Notes: generated by a model from the letters alone, not told the origin. A stretch of DNA of 20,384 nucleotides from CAYTED01 sp964404075 (GCA_964404075.1 CAYOIM010000016.1:1-20384); one strand, 5' to 3'; counted from the first letter of the stretch, positions 1 through 8,997 are shown. Numbers and translations: made by a program.

Positions 1-45
1 AATGAAGTTTTTGCTACAGTGCTAAAAAGGGGCATTAAATTCTAG
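1..45 (+). CDS. possible 3' end of an unrecognised plus-strand gene
   Basis: Frame 1 is open from the window edge and ends at a TAG at 43-45, encoding NEVFATVLKRGIKF. Only 14 codons are visible, so the product cannot be recognised and the frame could be chance. The one supporting point is context: repeat copy A starts 12 nt after this stop, in the orientation that the other three copies have relative to the gene they follow. Confidence is low without the sequence to the left. Confidence 0.25.
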   Translation, partial: NEVFATVLKRGIKF

Positions 46-57
46 AACTCACTTAAT

Positions 58-97
58 TCAGCGGTCGTTCCGCTTTTTGAGCGGTGCGTCCGCTGAG
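58..97 (+). repeat. nested-hairpin intergenic repeat, copy A
   Basis: This is an imperfect palindrome with two nested stems. The outer arms TCAGCGG (58-64) and CCGCTGA (90-96) pair, and the inner arms CCGCT (70-74) and AGCGG (80-84) enclose the loop TTTTG. It is the same element as the copies at 1548-1588, 14866-14924 and 18583-18635, but in the opposite orientation in the window. No T-tract follows directly, so it is not a standard intrinsic terminator. Confidence 0.85.
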
Positions 98-136
98 TAC
101 GATTTTTGATTGATGAAGGAGAAAAGAGAGAGGCAC

Positions 137-176
137 ATGTAATATGAGAACCACGGTCGTTGGTCTCGTGTAACAT
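137..176. other. imperfect inverted repeat downstream of the ATPase gene
   Basis: The arms at roughly 137-154 and 160-176 are complementary with a few mismatches and one bulge; the core pairs GAGAACCA with TGGTCTC around CGGTCGT. It lies about 65 nt past the stop of the minus-strand ATPase gene. It could be a weak 3' hairpin, but no T-run follows on either strand, so I do not call it a terminator. The rest of 98-241 shows no gene or other recognisable signal. Confidence 0.3.
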
Positions 177-241
177 TTGGAAAAACAATACAACAATGGA
201 CCCACTGTTCAAATCATCACCAAGGCAAACTCTCTACCCGG

Positions 242-1402
242 CTATTTCAGGTACGAAACGAAATTGTTCTTATTGATAACATCCACCGTCGTGCCAGGAT
301 AGAGATTCTGCCACAATGCACGCGTTGATTTGCTCATATCACTTCCATCACCGGAATACTTACACTCATGGGCGGTGAGCATTCCATCTTCTTCCATGAC
401 GATGTCTATCTCCTTCTGATCATAGGTTCTCCAATGATACATATTGAACGACTTCTTGTCATAAGTATATCGTTTATACATTTCGCTCACGATGAAGTTC
501 TCCCACAAAGCGCCCACATCATTTCGCAAATCCAGGTCTGAAAAGTTACGGAGAACGGCATTCCGTATGCCATTATCAAAGAAATAATACTTCATCGACT
601 TGTTCAATTCTTTTCTCGGGTTGCGAGAGAGCGTCGAGAGCGGGAATATGATGAAGGACTTGATGAGCACATCAATATAAGCCTGAACCGTCGCTTTGTT
701 GATCTCGAGAGACCGAGCGAGCTCGGAAAGCGATACTTGATTGCCCACCTGGAGAGCGAGCATCTGCGCGAGTTTCGCGATGACTGGCGCCTTCCTGATA
801 CCATGAAACTCCAAAACATCTTTGTAGAGATACGCATCCGAAAGTTCGATCAATATTTCCTGCTTTCGAGCAGACTCTTTCGTGGAGAGCACTTTCGGAT
901 AAGTGCCATACCGCAATATCTGCGGAATATCGAATACGATATTGTCGAAAATATCGTTCTTCATCATCTCACGAACGGAGAGAGAGAAAGCACTGAGGGA
1001 TATTTGGCGCCCCGTCATCGCTTCGCTGGTTTTCGATACCAGTCCGAAGGCAGATGACCCCGTCGCCAAAATTTTCACATCAGGTCTCGTATCATATATC
1101 AGTTTCAAAACCGTTCCTATTTCTGGAATATACTGAGCTTCATCTATAAAGAGGAATTGAGCATCACCTATCATGGCATTGATGGATGACAGGGAGTTCT
1201 CTCCGAGGAGTTTCTGCACATCCCTATCCTGACCGATGATTTTCTTTTTTGGCATTTCAATGCTCCGAAAGTATTGCTCCGCCATGGTCGTTTTCCCTAT
1301 CTGTCTCGCTCCAAAAAGCAAAACCACCCGCCAATTTTCAAACGATTTCTTGATATTGGCGTCATTTTCCCTCTGAAAATAATGTTGGGCAGGAGTATTC
1401 AT
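242..1402 (-). CDS. AAA+ ATPase with C-terminal DUF4143 domain
   Basis: This 386-residue protein belongs to the AAA_14/DUF4143 group of P-loop ATPases, whose physiological role is poorly defined. Visible motifs are Walker A GARQIGKT (31-38), Walker B FLFIDEAQ (83-90) and a sensor-like ATGSS (113-117). A winged-helix-like stretch lies around 215-260. The C-terminal part has the PD-(D/E)XK-like pattern D333, E346-x-K348 seen in DUF4143, although nuclease activity is not generally shown for the family. The ATG at 1402 is chosen because a promoter ends 7 nt upstream, which would give a leaderless mRNA without a Shine-Dalgarno site. The stop is TAG. The gene is a separate transcription unit, insulated from rpoC by a terminator. 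Members of this family are often multicopy and mobile in distribution, so acquisition by transfer is possible but not shown here. Confidence 0.88.
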   Translation of the reverse strand: MNTPAQHYFQRENDANIKKSFENWRVVLLFGARQIGKTTMAEQYFRSIEMPKKKIIGQDRDVQKLLGENSLSSINAMIGDAQFLFIDEAQYIPEIGTVLKLIYDTRPDVKILATGSSAFGLVSKTSEAMTGRQISLSAFSLSVREMMKNDIFDNIVFDIPQILRYGTYPKVLSTKESARKQEILIELSDAYLYKDVLEFHGIRKAPVIAKLAQMLALQVGNQVSLSELARSLEINKATVQAYIDVLIKSFIIFPLSTLSRNPRKELNKSMKYYFFDNGIRNAVLRNFSDLDLRNDVGALWENFIVSEMYKRYTYDKKSFNMYHWRTYDQKEIDIVMEEDGMLTAHECKYSGDGSDMSKSTRALWQNLYPGTTVDVINKNNFVSYLK

Positions 1403-1420
1403 AGAGTACAGTATACTCTA
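1402..1420. promoter_or_regulatory. palindrome over the -10 box and start codon (possible operator)
   Basis: TAGAGTA (1402-1408) and TACTCTA (1414-1420) form a perfect 7-bp inverted repeat with a 5-nt spacer, covering the -10 element and touching the start codon of the ATPase gene. The 9-mer CAGTATACT inside it (1409-1417) recurs at 1446-1454, upstream of the -35 box and 37 bp away. Two similarly spaced sites around a promoter suggest binding of a dimeric regulator. That is inference, because TATACT is also simply a good -10 box. Confidence 0.4.
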
Positions 1421-1438
1421 GTGCCCATATTTTGTCAA
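1410..1438 (-). promoter_or_regulatory. sigma70-type promoter of the DUF4143 ATPase gene
   Basis: On the minus strand a perfect -35 TTGACA (1433-1438) is separated by exactly 17 bp from -10 TATACT (1410-1415). Only 7 nt separate the -10 box from the ATG, so the expected transcription start falls on or next to the A of the start codon. Confidence 0.8.
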
Positions 1439-1490
1439 ATTTGGGCAGTATACTACCTAAATATCTAAAAAAATAGACGCCCAAATCCAA

Positions 1491-1521
1491 AAAGAGCGAC
1501 TCCTCATCGGAGTCGCTCTTT
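1491..1521 (-). terminator. rho-independent terminator after rpoBC (bidirectional shape)
   Basis: A perfect 13-bp stem, AAAGAGCGACTCC (1491-1503) with its complement (1509-1521), encloses the 5-nt loop TCATC. On the minus strand the stem ends in a T-run, fitting termination of the rpoB-rpoC transcript 80-110 nt after the rpoC stop. The A/T flanks are near symmetric, so it could also act on the plus strand. Confidence 0.9.
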
Positions 1522-1547
1522 TGTTCTTATTCTCTTTTCTCAATGGC

Positions 1548-1588
1548 ATCAGCGGTCGAACCCCTCCAAAAGGGGAACGACCGTTGAT
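1548..1588 (-). repeat. nested-hairpin intergenic repeat, copy B
   Basis: The outer arms ATCAGCGGTCG (1548-1558) and CGACCGTTGAT (1578-1588) pair with a single wobble position. The inner arms are CCCCT (1561-1565) and AGGGG (1571-1575) around the loop CCAAA. The inner stem of the other copies is CCGCT/AGCGG, so both sides have changed together and pairing is kept. The element ends 12 nt from the rpoC stop and precedes the terminator by about 26 nt. Confidence 0.9.
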
Positions 1589-1600
1589 ACTTTCTCTGCC

Positions 1601-4600
1601 TTACTTCTTCGAGAGGTCGCGGAAACCGGTACCGGCGGGGATGAGCCGGCCGATGATCACATTTTCCTTGAGTCCTCTCAGCTTGTCCTCCTTGCCGGCG
1701 ACCGCGGCATTGATGAGGACGCGAGCCGTCTCCATGAATGATGCGGCGGAGAGGAAGGATTCCGTCGAGAGGGCGACCTTGGTAATGCCGAGCACCGTCG
1801 GCTCGCCTACGGCGAGCGCCCCCTTCGCCTTCTTCGCGGCATCGTTCGCTTCCTCGAACTGAGCTCGTTCCACGACATCGCCCGGGAGGAGCTCCGTATC
1901 ACCCGGATCGAGCACTTGGGTGCGAGAGAGCATCTGACGGATGATCACTTCGATATGCTTGTCATTGATACCCTCACCCTGCGAGGCGTAGATCTCCTCG
2001 ATCTCGCGGATGATGTAGCGATGGAGCGCCTCGCGATCGAGTGCGGCATACAGTTTGCGAAGGTCGATATGCCCCTCGGAGAGCGCCGTACCATTCCCGA
2101 CGAGATCCCCTGTCTTTACCTTGATACCGATATTCCCCGGTATCGCGTATTCGAGCACGCGCTTGTCATCCGTCTCGATGAAAATCGTATTCACTTTCTT
2201 CTCATGATCCTTCTCGATCTTCGTCACCGTCCCATCGGCCTCCGCCATAAGTGCCTCACCCTTCGGTGTCCGGGCCTCGAAAATTTCTTCGACGCGAGGA
2301 AGTCCTTGCGTAATATCCGAACCAGCAATACCTCCAGAGTGAAAAGTACGCATCGTAAGCTGGGTTCCTGGTTCGCCGATCGCCTGTGCCGCGACGACAC
2401 CGACTGCCGTCCCGAGCGCGACGATACCGCCACGACCGAGGTCGATACCATAGCAGGTCTGGCACACGCCACGACGATTCTTGCAGGTGACGAGGGTCCG
2501 CACCTTCACCTTCGGAAGGCCGGCCACTTCTCCTTGTTTCGCCTGCACGCGCGTGATGAGGTCACCCGTTTTGATCACGGTCTCTCCGCCGATGATCACA
2601 TCTTCGACGGCGACACGCCCCTCCATACGGGATGCGAACGAGATACCGACAGAATCGGAATCCTCGCGATAGAGATACGCCCCCTCGGTATCCTTGCAAT
2701 CCGATTCGCGCACGATGATATCCTGCGCCACATCGACGAGCCGTCGCGTGAGATATCCGGCGGTCGCGGTACGAAGCGCGGTATCGGCATTTCCCTTGCG
2801 GGCGCCATGATTCGATATGAAATACTCGAGCACATTGAACCCCTCCTTGAACGAACTCCGGATCGGAAGCTCGATCGTCTCACCGGTCGCACCGGCCACG
2901 AGTCCCTTCATGCCGGTCATCTGAACAACCACCGACTCGGATCCTCTTGCCTTGGAATACACCATCGAATAGACCGGGCCTTCCTTGTCGAGCGATGCGC
3001 GGACGGCATCGGTGATCTTGTTCTTCGCTTCGTTCCAAATCTCGATGACACGGTTCCGTCGCTCCTCATTCGTGAGGAGTCCATTCTGAAATTGCTCCTT
3101 CACTTCGAGCACGGAGACTTCGGCCGTCGCCATGATGACTTTCTTCTCCACTGGAACCTTGAGATCATCCATCCCCCAGCTGATACCGGACTTCGATACC
3201 GCACGGAACGAGAGATCCTTCAATCGATCCGCGAATTTCGCCGTCTCATCACCGCCCAATTCTTCGATCATCTTCGCGATGAGGAACTTCCAATCTTTCT
3301 TCGTCATTTCCGCATTCACGAAACGCATACTCTCGGGAATGATGTCATTGAGGAGAATACGGCCGACCGAAGTCTCGATCATCTCCCCCTCCCACAGAAG
3401 TTTCACTTTCGCATTGATCGCGACGAGTCCGTTCTGATACGCGAGAATCGCCTCATCCATCGTCCCGAATGACTTGCCCTCGCCAGGCATACCGTCTTTC
3501 AGATGCGAGAGGTAATATCCGCCAAGCACCATATCGAGGGTCGCCGTCACGATCGGCTCGCCGGACGCGGGTTTCAGGAGATTCTTCGAGGAAAGCATGA
3601 TTTCCGCGCTCTCCTTTCTCGCCTGATCGGTCAGCGGCACATGCACGGCCATCTGATCGCCATCGAAGTCCGCATTGAACGCGGCACACACCATCGGGTG
3701 GAGACGGATCGCCTTCCCTTCGATGAGCACGGGCTGAAATGCTTGGATCGAGAGCCGGTGGAGAGTTGGCGCGCGATTGAGGAGCACGAAGTGATGCTCG
3801 ATGATCTCATCGAGGATTTCGTACGCTTCCTCCGCATCCGCATCCACCATACGGCCAGCCGTCCGAACATTGTGGGCGAATTCCTTTTCGATCAATTTCT
3901 GGATGATGAAGGGCTTGAAGAGTTCGAGCGCCATCTTCTTCGGGAGTCCGCACTGATGCAACTTGAGGCTCGGTCCGACGACGATGACCGATCGACCGGA
4001 GTAGTCAACCCGTTTTCCGAGGAGATTCTGACGGAAACGACCCTGCTTCCCCTTCAGAGAATCCGCGAGCGATCGGAGGGCACGACGCTGTCCGGTCGCG
4101 GCGGCCGTCGAAGCCTGTCCGCGACGAGCGCTGTTGTCGAAGAGCGCGTCCACCGCCTCCTGGAGCATCCGCTTCTCATTTCTCGTGATCACTTCCGGCG
4201 CGCCGATCGAGAGGAGTTTGCGCAGGCGATTGTTGCGATTGATGATGCGGCGATAGAGATCATTGAGGTCGGAAGTGGCGAATCGTCCCCCATCGAGGGC
4301 GACCATCGGACGGAGGTCGGGTGGTATCACGGGAATGACGGTCGGGAGCATCCACTCGAGCTTCAAATCGGATTTCTCGAAGCCCTGGAGGACTTTCAGC
4401 CTCTGGAGCGTTTTCTTCCGATCCAATCCTTCGCCGATATTGCCGAGCTCGACTTTCAATTGCTCGATCTTGTCACCGATATTCACTTTCTCGAGGATTT
4501 TCCTGACCGCTTCGGCTCCGATACCCGCGGTGAAGACCTGCCCGAAACGAGTGGAGAGATTGAAATACGCCACTTCTGAGAGGATCTGATGCGGGGAAAG

Positions 4601-5188
4601 ACTCTTCAGGTCATCCTTCGTATCGCGATACTGTTCCTTCAGTTCTTCGAGTGCCTTCTCGAATTCCTTCGCATCCTGATACTGCTGTTTCAGCTCCTTC
4701 TGTTTCGACTTATATTCCTTTTCGAGTTGATCGACGGACGCTTCCTTCAATTTCTCATTCACATCGGTGATGATGTATGAAGAGAAGTAGATCACGCGTT
4801 CCAATTCCTGCGGAGAAATCCCGAGGACGAGACCGATCTTCGACGGCACCCCGCGAAGAAACCAGATGTGGGAAACCGGTGCCGCGAGTTTGATATGGCC
4901 CATGCGTTCGCGACGGACGACCGATCGCGTCACTTCCACTCCGCACTTGTCGCACACGATGCCCTTATACCGAATCCGCTTGTATTTGCCACAATAACAC
5001 TCCCAGTCCTTGGCCGGACCGAAAATCTTCTCGCAGAACAGCCCCTCCGGCTCGTACCGCTGGGTCCGATAGTTGATGGTCTCCGGCTTCGTTATCTCGC
5101 CGAACGACCATTCGAGGATGCGCTCCGGACCGGCCAGCGTCAGCCGCACCGATTCGAAGTCGCTTACCTTGGTGATACTCTGATCCAT
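1601..5188 (-). CDS. rpoC: DNA-directed RNA polymerase subunit beta'
   Basis: This 1195-residue catalytic subunit of RNA polymerase appears complete. The N-terminal zinc ribbon has Cys64, Cys66, Cys79 and Cys82. The absolutely conserved Mg-binding loop NADFDGD supplies Asp507, Asp509 and Asp511. A second zinc site (CKNRRGVCQTC) lies near residue 900, and the bridge-helix/trigger-loop segment QAIGEPGTQLTMRTFHSGG near 935-956. The length is typical of a beta' without large lineage inserts. It follows rpoB by 25 nt in one operon. The ATG at 5188 is preceded by GGAG (5190-5193) only 1 nt away, which is unusually close, so initiation may depend on coupling to rpoB. The gene ends in TAA and is followed by repeat copy B and a strong terminator. 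Confidence 0.98.
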   Translation of the reverse strand: MDQSITKVSDFESVRLTLAGPERILEWSFGEITKPETINYRTQRYEPEGLFCEKIFGPAKDWECYCGKYKRIRYKGIVCDKCGVEVTRSVVRRERMGHIKLAAPVSHIWFLRGVPSKIGLVLGISPQELERVIYFSSYIITDVNEKLKEASVDQLEKEYKSKQKELKQQYQDAKEFEKALEELKEQYRDTKDDLKSLSPHQILSEVAYFNLSTRFGQVFTAGIGAEAVRKILEKVNIGDKIEQLKVELGNIGEGLDRKKTLQRLKVLQGFEKSDLKLEWMLPTVIPVIPPDLRPMVALDGGRFATSDLNDLYRRIINRNNRLRKLLSIGAPEVITRNEKRMLQEAVDALFDNSARRGQASTAAATGQRRALRSLADSLKGKQGRFRQNLLGKRVDYSGRSVIVVGPSLKLHQCGLPKKMALELFKPFIIQKLIEKEFAHNVRTAGRMVDADAEEAYEILDEIIEHHFVLLNRAPTLHRLSIQAFQPVLIEGKAIRLHPMVCAAFNADFDGDQMAVHVPLTDQARKESAEIMLSSKNLLKPASGEPIVTATLDMVLGGYYLSHLKDGMPGEGKSFGTMDEAILAYQNGLVAINAKVKLLWEGEMIETSVGRILLNDIIPESMRFVNAEMTKKDWKFLIAKMIEELGGDETAKFADRLKDLSFRAVSKSGISWGMDDLKVPVEKKVIMATAEVSVLEVKEQFQNGLLTNEERRNRVIEIWNEAKNKITDAVRASLDKEGPVYSMVYSKARGSESVVVQMTGMKGLVAGATGETIELPIRSSFKEGFNVLEYFISNHGARKGNADTALRTATAGYLTRRLVDVAQDIIVRESDCKDTEGAYLYREDSDSVGISFASRMEGRVAVEDVIIGGETVIKTGDLITRVQAKQGEVAGLPKVKVRTLVTCKNRRGVCQTCYGIDLGRGGIVALGTAVGVVAAQAIGEPGTQLTMRTFHSGGIAGSDITQGLPRVEEIFEARTPKGEALMAEADGTVTKIEKDHEKKVNTIFIETDDKRVLEYAIPGNIGIKVKTGDLVGNGTALSEGHIDLRKLYAALDREALHRYIIREIEEIYASQGEGINDKHIEVIIRQMLSRTQVLDPGDTELLPGDVVERAQFEEANDAAKKAKGALAVGEPTVLGITKVALSTESFLSAASFMETARVLINAAVAGKEDKLRGLKENVIIGRLIPAGTGFRDLSKK

Positions 5189-5213
5189 ACTCCAATAGGT
5201 ATTTTATGACCAA

Positions 5214-8200
5214 TTATGCGATTTCTTCCGGTACGACGACCTCCGCTTCCGATACCGTGGGTGCCACCCTCTCCAATGCTTCCGTTCCGAAGTTCTCATC
5301 CACGACCGGGACGATTTCCCCATCATCCTCATCGATAGACCGGACGCCTTTCAGCTCGACATCGAGACAGAGACCTTTCAATTCATTGACGAGGACATGG
5401 AACGATGCCGGGAGGTTGGGACTGCGGATCGGCTCTCCTTTGATGATCGATTCATACGCCTTCGACCGGCCGAGCACATCGTCGGATTTGATCGTGAGCA
5501 TTTCCTGGAGCGTATGCGCGGCGCCGTATCCTTCGAGCGCCCAGACTTCCATCTCTCCGAAACGCTGTCCACCGAACTGCGCCTTGCCCCCGAGCGGTTG
5601 CTGGGTGATGAGCGAGTATGGCCCGATGCTTCGCATATGCAGTTTGTCTTCGATCAAGTGATTGAGTTTCATGATGTACATGATGCCCACGGTCGATTCA
5701 TTATCATAGAACTCGCCGGTCTTCCCGTCTTTCAATCGGATCTTTCCATTTTCATTGAGACCAGCTTTTCGCAATTCCGATTTGATATCCTCTTCGGAGA
5801 CGCCGTCGAGCGCGGGGCTCGCGACATTGTAGCCGAGCTTTGAAGCCGCCCAGCCGAGATGCGTCTCGAGGATCTGCCCGATGTTCATACGACTCGCCAC
5901 ACCGAGCGGATTGAGGATGATGTCGATAGAGGTACCGTCCGGGAGGCACGGCATATCCTCGACCGGCGCCACATGCGAGATGACACCCTTGTTCCCGTGG
6001 CGACCCGCGAGTTTGTCCCCGACGGAGACCTTGCGCATCTGTGCGACGGATACCTGAATCTGCTCGAAGACACCCATGGGGAGTTTGTCGCCCTTATCAC
6101 GGGAGAACACCTTGATATCAACGACTTTGCCATGCTCGCCGTGCGGGAGGTACATGGAAGAATCCTTCACATCGCGGGATTTCTCGCCGAAAATGACACG
6201 GAGCAATCGTTCCTCCGCGGTGAGGTCTCCCTCACCCTTCGGCGTGATCTTCCCCACGAGAATATCTCCCGAAGAGACTTCCGCACCGATACGGATAATA
6301 CCCGTCTCATCGAGATTTCGGAGACGATCCTCGCCGATATTCGGGATATCGCGCGTCACCACTTCCGGTCCCAATTTCGTATCGCGGACATCCATCGAGA
6401 AATCCTCGATATGGATCGAGCTGTACCGGTCGTCCTGCACGACGCGCTCGGAAACGATGATAGCGTCTTCATAATTGTATCCTTCCCATGGAATGAGCGC
6501 GACGAGCATATTCTGCCCGAGCGCGAGTTCGCCGTGATCGGTCGAGGCGCCATCCGCGAGGAGATCCCCCTTCGCAATCGTCTGCCCCTTCATCACGCGC
6601 GGCACCTGGTTCATCGAGGTGAATGAGTTCGACTTGGCGAACGAAAGGAGGCTATATTCGCGATCGTAGATTTCTTTCTTCGACCCGGCCGGGGCGGCTT
6701 CCCGCACGATGATATGACTCGCATCGACTTCGATCACCTCGCCTTCCTTCACCGCGATCACCGCCTGACCCGAGTCCGCCGCCGCCTTGTCTTCGATACC
6801 GGTTCCGACGATCGGCGCCTGGGGCTTCACGCAAGACACCGCCTGCCTCTGCATGTTCGAACCCATGAGAGCGCGATTCGCGTCATCGTGCTCGAGAAAC
6901 GGGATGAGCGCCGTCGCGATGGAGATACACTGCTTGACGGACACATCGACGAAGTCGAGGTCCACCGTATCCACCATGCCCGGCTGACCCTTCACGCGCG
7001 CGCCGACCGCATCATTCATGATATTGCGATGATCGTCGAGATCAATACCAGCATGAGCGATCGACTTCCTGTCCTCGACGATCGCATTCAGGTATTCTAT
7101 TTCGCTCGTAATGAACGGTTTCACGGCGATCGTATCGCCCTTCTTCTTCTTTGTTGCGATTTTTTTCGCGAGTGTCTCGTCGATTTTTTCACCGGCTTTC
7201 GCGATACCGTCGATATCTTCCCGGAGGATCCGATGGAGGAGTTCTGTCTCAGATGCAGTCACAGATTTCTTGATCACGAGGTAGGGTGTCTCGAGGAAGC
7301 CATATTCATTCACACGGGCGTAACTCGCGAGGTGTCCGACGAGACCGATATTCGGACCTTCCGGCGTCTCGACGGGACAGATACGGCCATAGTGCGACGG
7401 GTGCACATCACGCACTTCGAAACCGGCGCGTTCACGGGTAAGTCCGCCGGGACCCATCGCCGAGAGACGCCGCTTGTGCTCGAGCTCCGCCAAAGGATTC
7501 ACCTGATCCATGAACTGCGAGAGCTGGGAAGATGAGAAAAATTCCTTCACCGATGCGGCGACCGGTCGCGGATTGATGAGCTGTCCTGGGACGACGGATT
7601 CGAGATCGCAAGTGCTCATGCGATCCTTCACATTGCGCACCATGCGGTACACGCCGACACGCAGTTTGTTCTGGATGAGTTCGCCCACGGCACGCACACG
7701 ACGATTCCCGAGGTGATCGATATCGTCAGCCTTCGCGGTCGGGTCATTGGAGAGGCGGATGATTTCGCGGACGATCAGGATGAGGTCATCCACGCACAGG
7801 ATGCGATTCTCTTCGGTATTCTCCCGATCGATTTCAAGCCTCTGATTCAAGCGATACCGGCCGACGGAACCGAAATCATAGCGTTCGAAATTGAAAAACA
7901 TCGCATCGATCATCGACTTCGCATTCTCTTCGGTCGCGAGATCTCCCGGACGGAGCCTTTTGTACACTTCCCGATATGCTTCGCCCCTCGACTTCGACGG
8001 ATCCTTCGCGAGGGTTTCCTCCATAAAGCGGATTTCGCCATTGTCGATATCGGCGAATGCCTGCCTCAGCGTCTTCTCATCGGTACCGAATGCCTTGAAA
8101 AGGGCGGAAATCGGGATTTTTCGCTTACGGTCGATCTTCACGGAAATCACGCCGTCGAGGTCGGTCTCCACTTCGAGCCACGCACCGCGGTTCGGGATGA

Positions 8201-8708
8201 TCTTCGCGCCGAACAATTTCTTCCCTTTGTTGTACTCCATGGTGAAGAACACTCCCGGAGAGCGGATGAGCTGGGAGACGACGACGCGCTCCACACCATT
8301 GATGATGAATGTCCCGCGCTCCGTCATCACCGGGAAGTCGCCGAGGTAGATCTCCTGCTCCTTCACCTCGCCGGTCTTCTTGAGAACGAGAGTCGCTTTC
8401 ACGCGGAGCGGCGCCTCGAAAGAAATGTTCTTCGCCTTCGCGGCGGTCGGCGAACACTTCGGCTCATCGAGGTAGTGGTCCGAGAAAGAGAGCTCCAAAT
8501 CCTTCTCCGTGAAATCCGTGATCGGATTGATCTCCTGAAACAGTTCCGTGAGCCCCTTGTCCCAGAACCACTGATAGGCATCCTGTTGGATCTCGATGAG
8601 ATTCGGGAGCGACACCATGATACGGTCGCGAAAAAACTTCCGCTTCGAGAGCGAGGAAGTCGAACCGAATGTATCCCTCACCTTCAGCACCTTTTGCGCT
8701 TTGGACAT
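5214..8708 (-). CDS. rpoB: DNA-directed RNA polymerase subunit beta
   Basis: This beta subunit has 1164 residues from the ATG at 8708 (MSKAQKVLKVRD). The rifampicin region is clear (SSQLSQFMDQ, then HKRRLSAMGPGGLTRERAGF), with Asp401, His411 and Ser416 at the classic E. coli D516/H526/S531 positions; L533 is replaced by Met. The active-centre segment GRHGNKGVISH lies at 902-912, and the C-terminal GGQRFGEMEVWALEGYGAA is intact. An in-frame ATG at 8753 would add 15 residues (MFSIGVEGGCDERFF) unlike beta N-termini and has no ribosome-binding site, so the later start is preferred. GGAAGGGGGG (8727-8736) is 18 nt from the start, too far for a normal Shine-Dalgarno. The gene is not preceded by rplJ-rplL, its usual neighbours in many bacteria. 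Confidence 0.97.
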   Translation of the reverse strand: MSKAQKVLKVRDTFGSTSSLSKRKFFRDRIMVSLPNLIEIQQDAYQWFWDKGLTELFQEINPITDFTEKDLELSFSDHYLDEPKCSPTAAKAKNISFEAPLRVKATLVLKKTGEVKEQEIYLGDFPVMTERGTFIINGVERVVVSQLIRSPGVFFTMEYNKGKKLFGAKIIPNRGAWLEVETDLDGVISVKIDRKRKIPISALFKAFGTDEKTLRQAFADIDNGEIRFMEETLAKDPSKSRGEAYREVYKRLRPGDLATEENAKSMIDAMFFNFERYDFGSVGRYRLNQRLEIDRENTEENRILCVDDLILIVREIIRLSNDPTAKADDIDHLGNRRVRAVGELIQNKLRVGVYRMVRNVKDRMSTCDLESVVPGQLINPRPVAASVKEFFSSSQLSQFMDQVNPLAELEHKRRLSAMGPGGLTRERAGFEVRDVHPSHYGRICPVETPEGPNIGLVGHLASYARVNEYGFLETPYLVIKKSVTASETELLHRILREDIDGIAKAGEKIDETLAKKIATKKKKGDTIAVKPFITSEIEYLNAIVEDRKSIAHAGIDLDDHRNIMNDAVGARVKGQPGMVDTVDLDFVDVSVKQCISIATALIPFLEHDDANRALMGSNMQRQAVSCVKPQAPIVGTGIEDKAAADSGQAVIAVKEGEVIEVDASHIIVREAAPAGSKKEIYDREYSLLSFAKSNSFTSMNQVPRVMKGQTIAKGDLLADGASTDHGELALGQNMLVALIPWEGYNYEDAIIVSERVVQDDRYSSIHIEDFSMDVRDTKLGPEVVTRDIPNIGEDRLRNLDETGIIRIGAEVSSGDILVGKITPKGEGDLTAEERLLRVIFGEKSRDVKDSSMYLPHGEHGKVVDIKVFSRDKGDKLPMGVFEQIQVSVAQMRKVSVGDKLAGRHGNKGVISHVAPVEDMPCLPDGTSIDIILNPLGVASRMNIGQILETHLGWAASKLGYNVASPALDGVSEEDIKSELRKAGLNENGKIRLKDGKTGEFYDNESTVGIMYIMKLNHLIEDKLHMRSIGPYSLITQQPLGGKAQFGGQRFGEMEVWALEGYGAAHTLQEMLTIKSDDVLGRSKAYESIIKGEPIRSPNLPASFHVLVNELKGLCLDVELKGVRSIDEDDGEIVPVVDENFGTEALERVAPTVSEAEVVVPEEIA

Positions 8709-8950
8709 AAAAAAGCGCTCATCGCACCCCCCTTCCACTCCGATCGAGAACATGGAAGAAAGACTAATGAGATTAGTCGGATAACTATTTACTTGTCCGA
8801 AAATGCGTCACCCGTTCGCATTTCGTTGTTGCTTAGCTGATTTATCCGTACCGCGAGCCGGTTCGGCTTCATTAGGCCTCGTGCGTTTACCAAAGTCCTG
8901 CCTACTGTATGGGTCCAAGAATCGCGTTAAACGCATAAGTCCTAACACTT
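8709..8950 (-). promoter_or_regulatory. long structured 5' leader of rpoB
   Basis: The stretch between the putative promoter and rpoB has no plausible gene but several stems. TGCGTTTA (8882-8889) pairs with 8928-8935. AGCCG (8856-8860) pairs with 8864-8868. AAATGCG (8801-8807) pairs with 8817-8823. GACTAAT (8762-8768) pairs with 8772-8778 next to the gene and is followed in the transcript by a short U-rich run. The segment 8777-8784 can pair either with 8842-8848 or with 8796-8800, so alternative folds exist. No known riboswitch or ribosomal-protein leader is recognised. A role in attenuation or translational control of RNA polymerase is inferred. Confidence 0.45.
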
Positions 8951-8956
8951 TCCAAA

Positions 8957-8997
8957 AATGTAGAGTGAATGGTAACAAACTGTCAAGTGCCTGTCAA
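8957..8997 (-). promoter_or_regulatory. probable rpoBC promoter with tandem -35 boxes
   Basis: On the minus strand two perfect TTGACA hexamers lie 11 bp apart (8992-8997 and 8981-8986). The nearer one is followed at 18 bp by TACATT (8957-8962, 4 of 6 matches to TATAAT). The farther one is 17 bp from TACCAT. Either would start a transcript with a leader of roughly 240 nt. Of the remaining gap, 8998-9118 shows nothing convincing. Confidence 0.55.

Noticed and set aside
1916..3472. Long plus-strand open frame (518 codons) opposite rpoC, and similar ones at 3503-4579 and 7713-8840 opposite rpoC/rpoB
   Set aside because: They are fully antisense to highly conserved RNA polymerase genes, show Arg/His/Asp/Leu-rich composition typical of mirror frames, and match no family.
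8709..8753. Upstream ATG giving rpoB 15 extra residues
   Set aside because: No ribosome-binding site, and the added residues do not resemble a beta-subunit N-terminus.
8851..8870. GGTTCGG within the rpoB leader resembling a tRNA T-arm
   Set aside because: The flanking bases do not form a 5-bp stem with a 7-nt loop, and no acceptor, D or anticodon arms are found. It is a short hairpin only.
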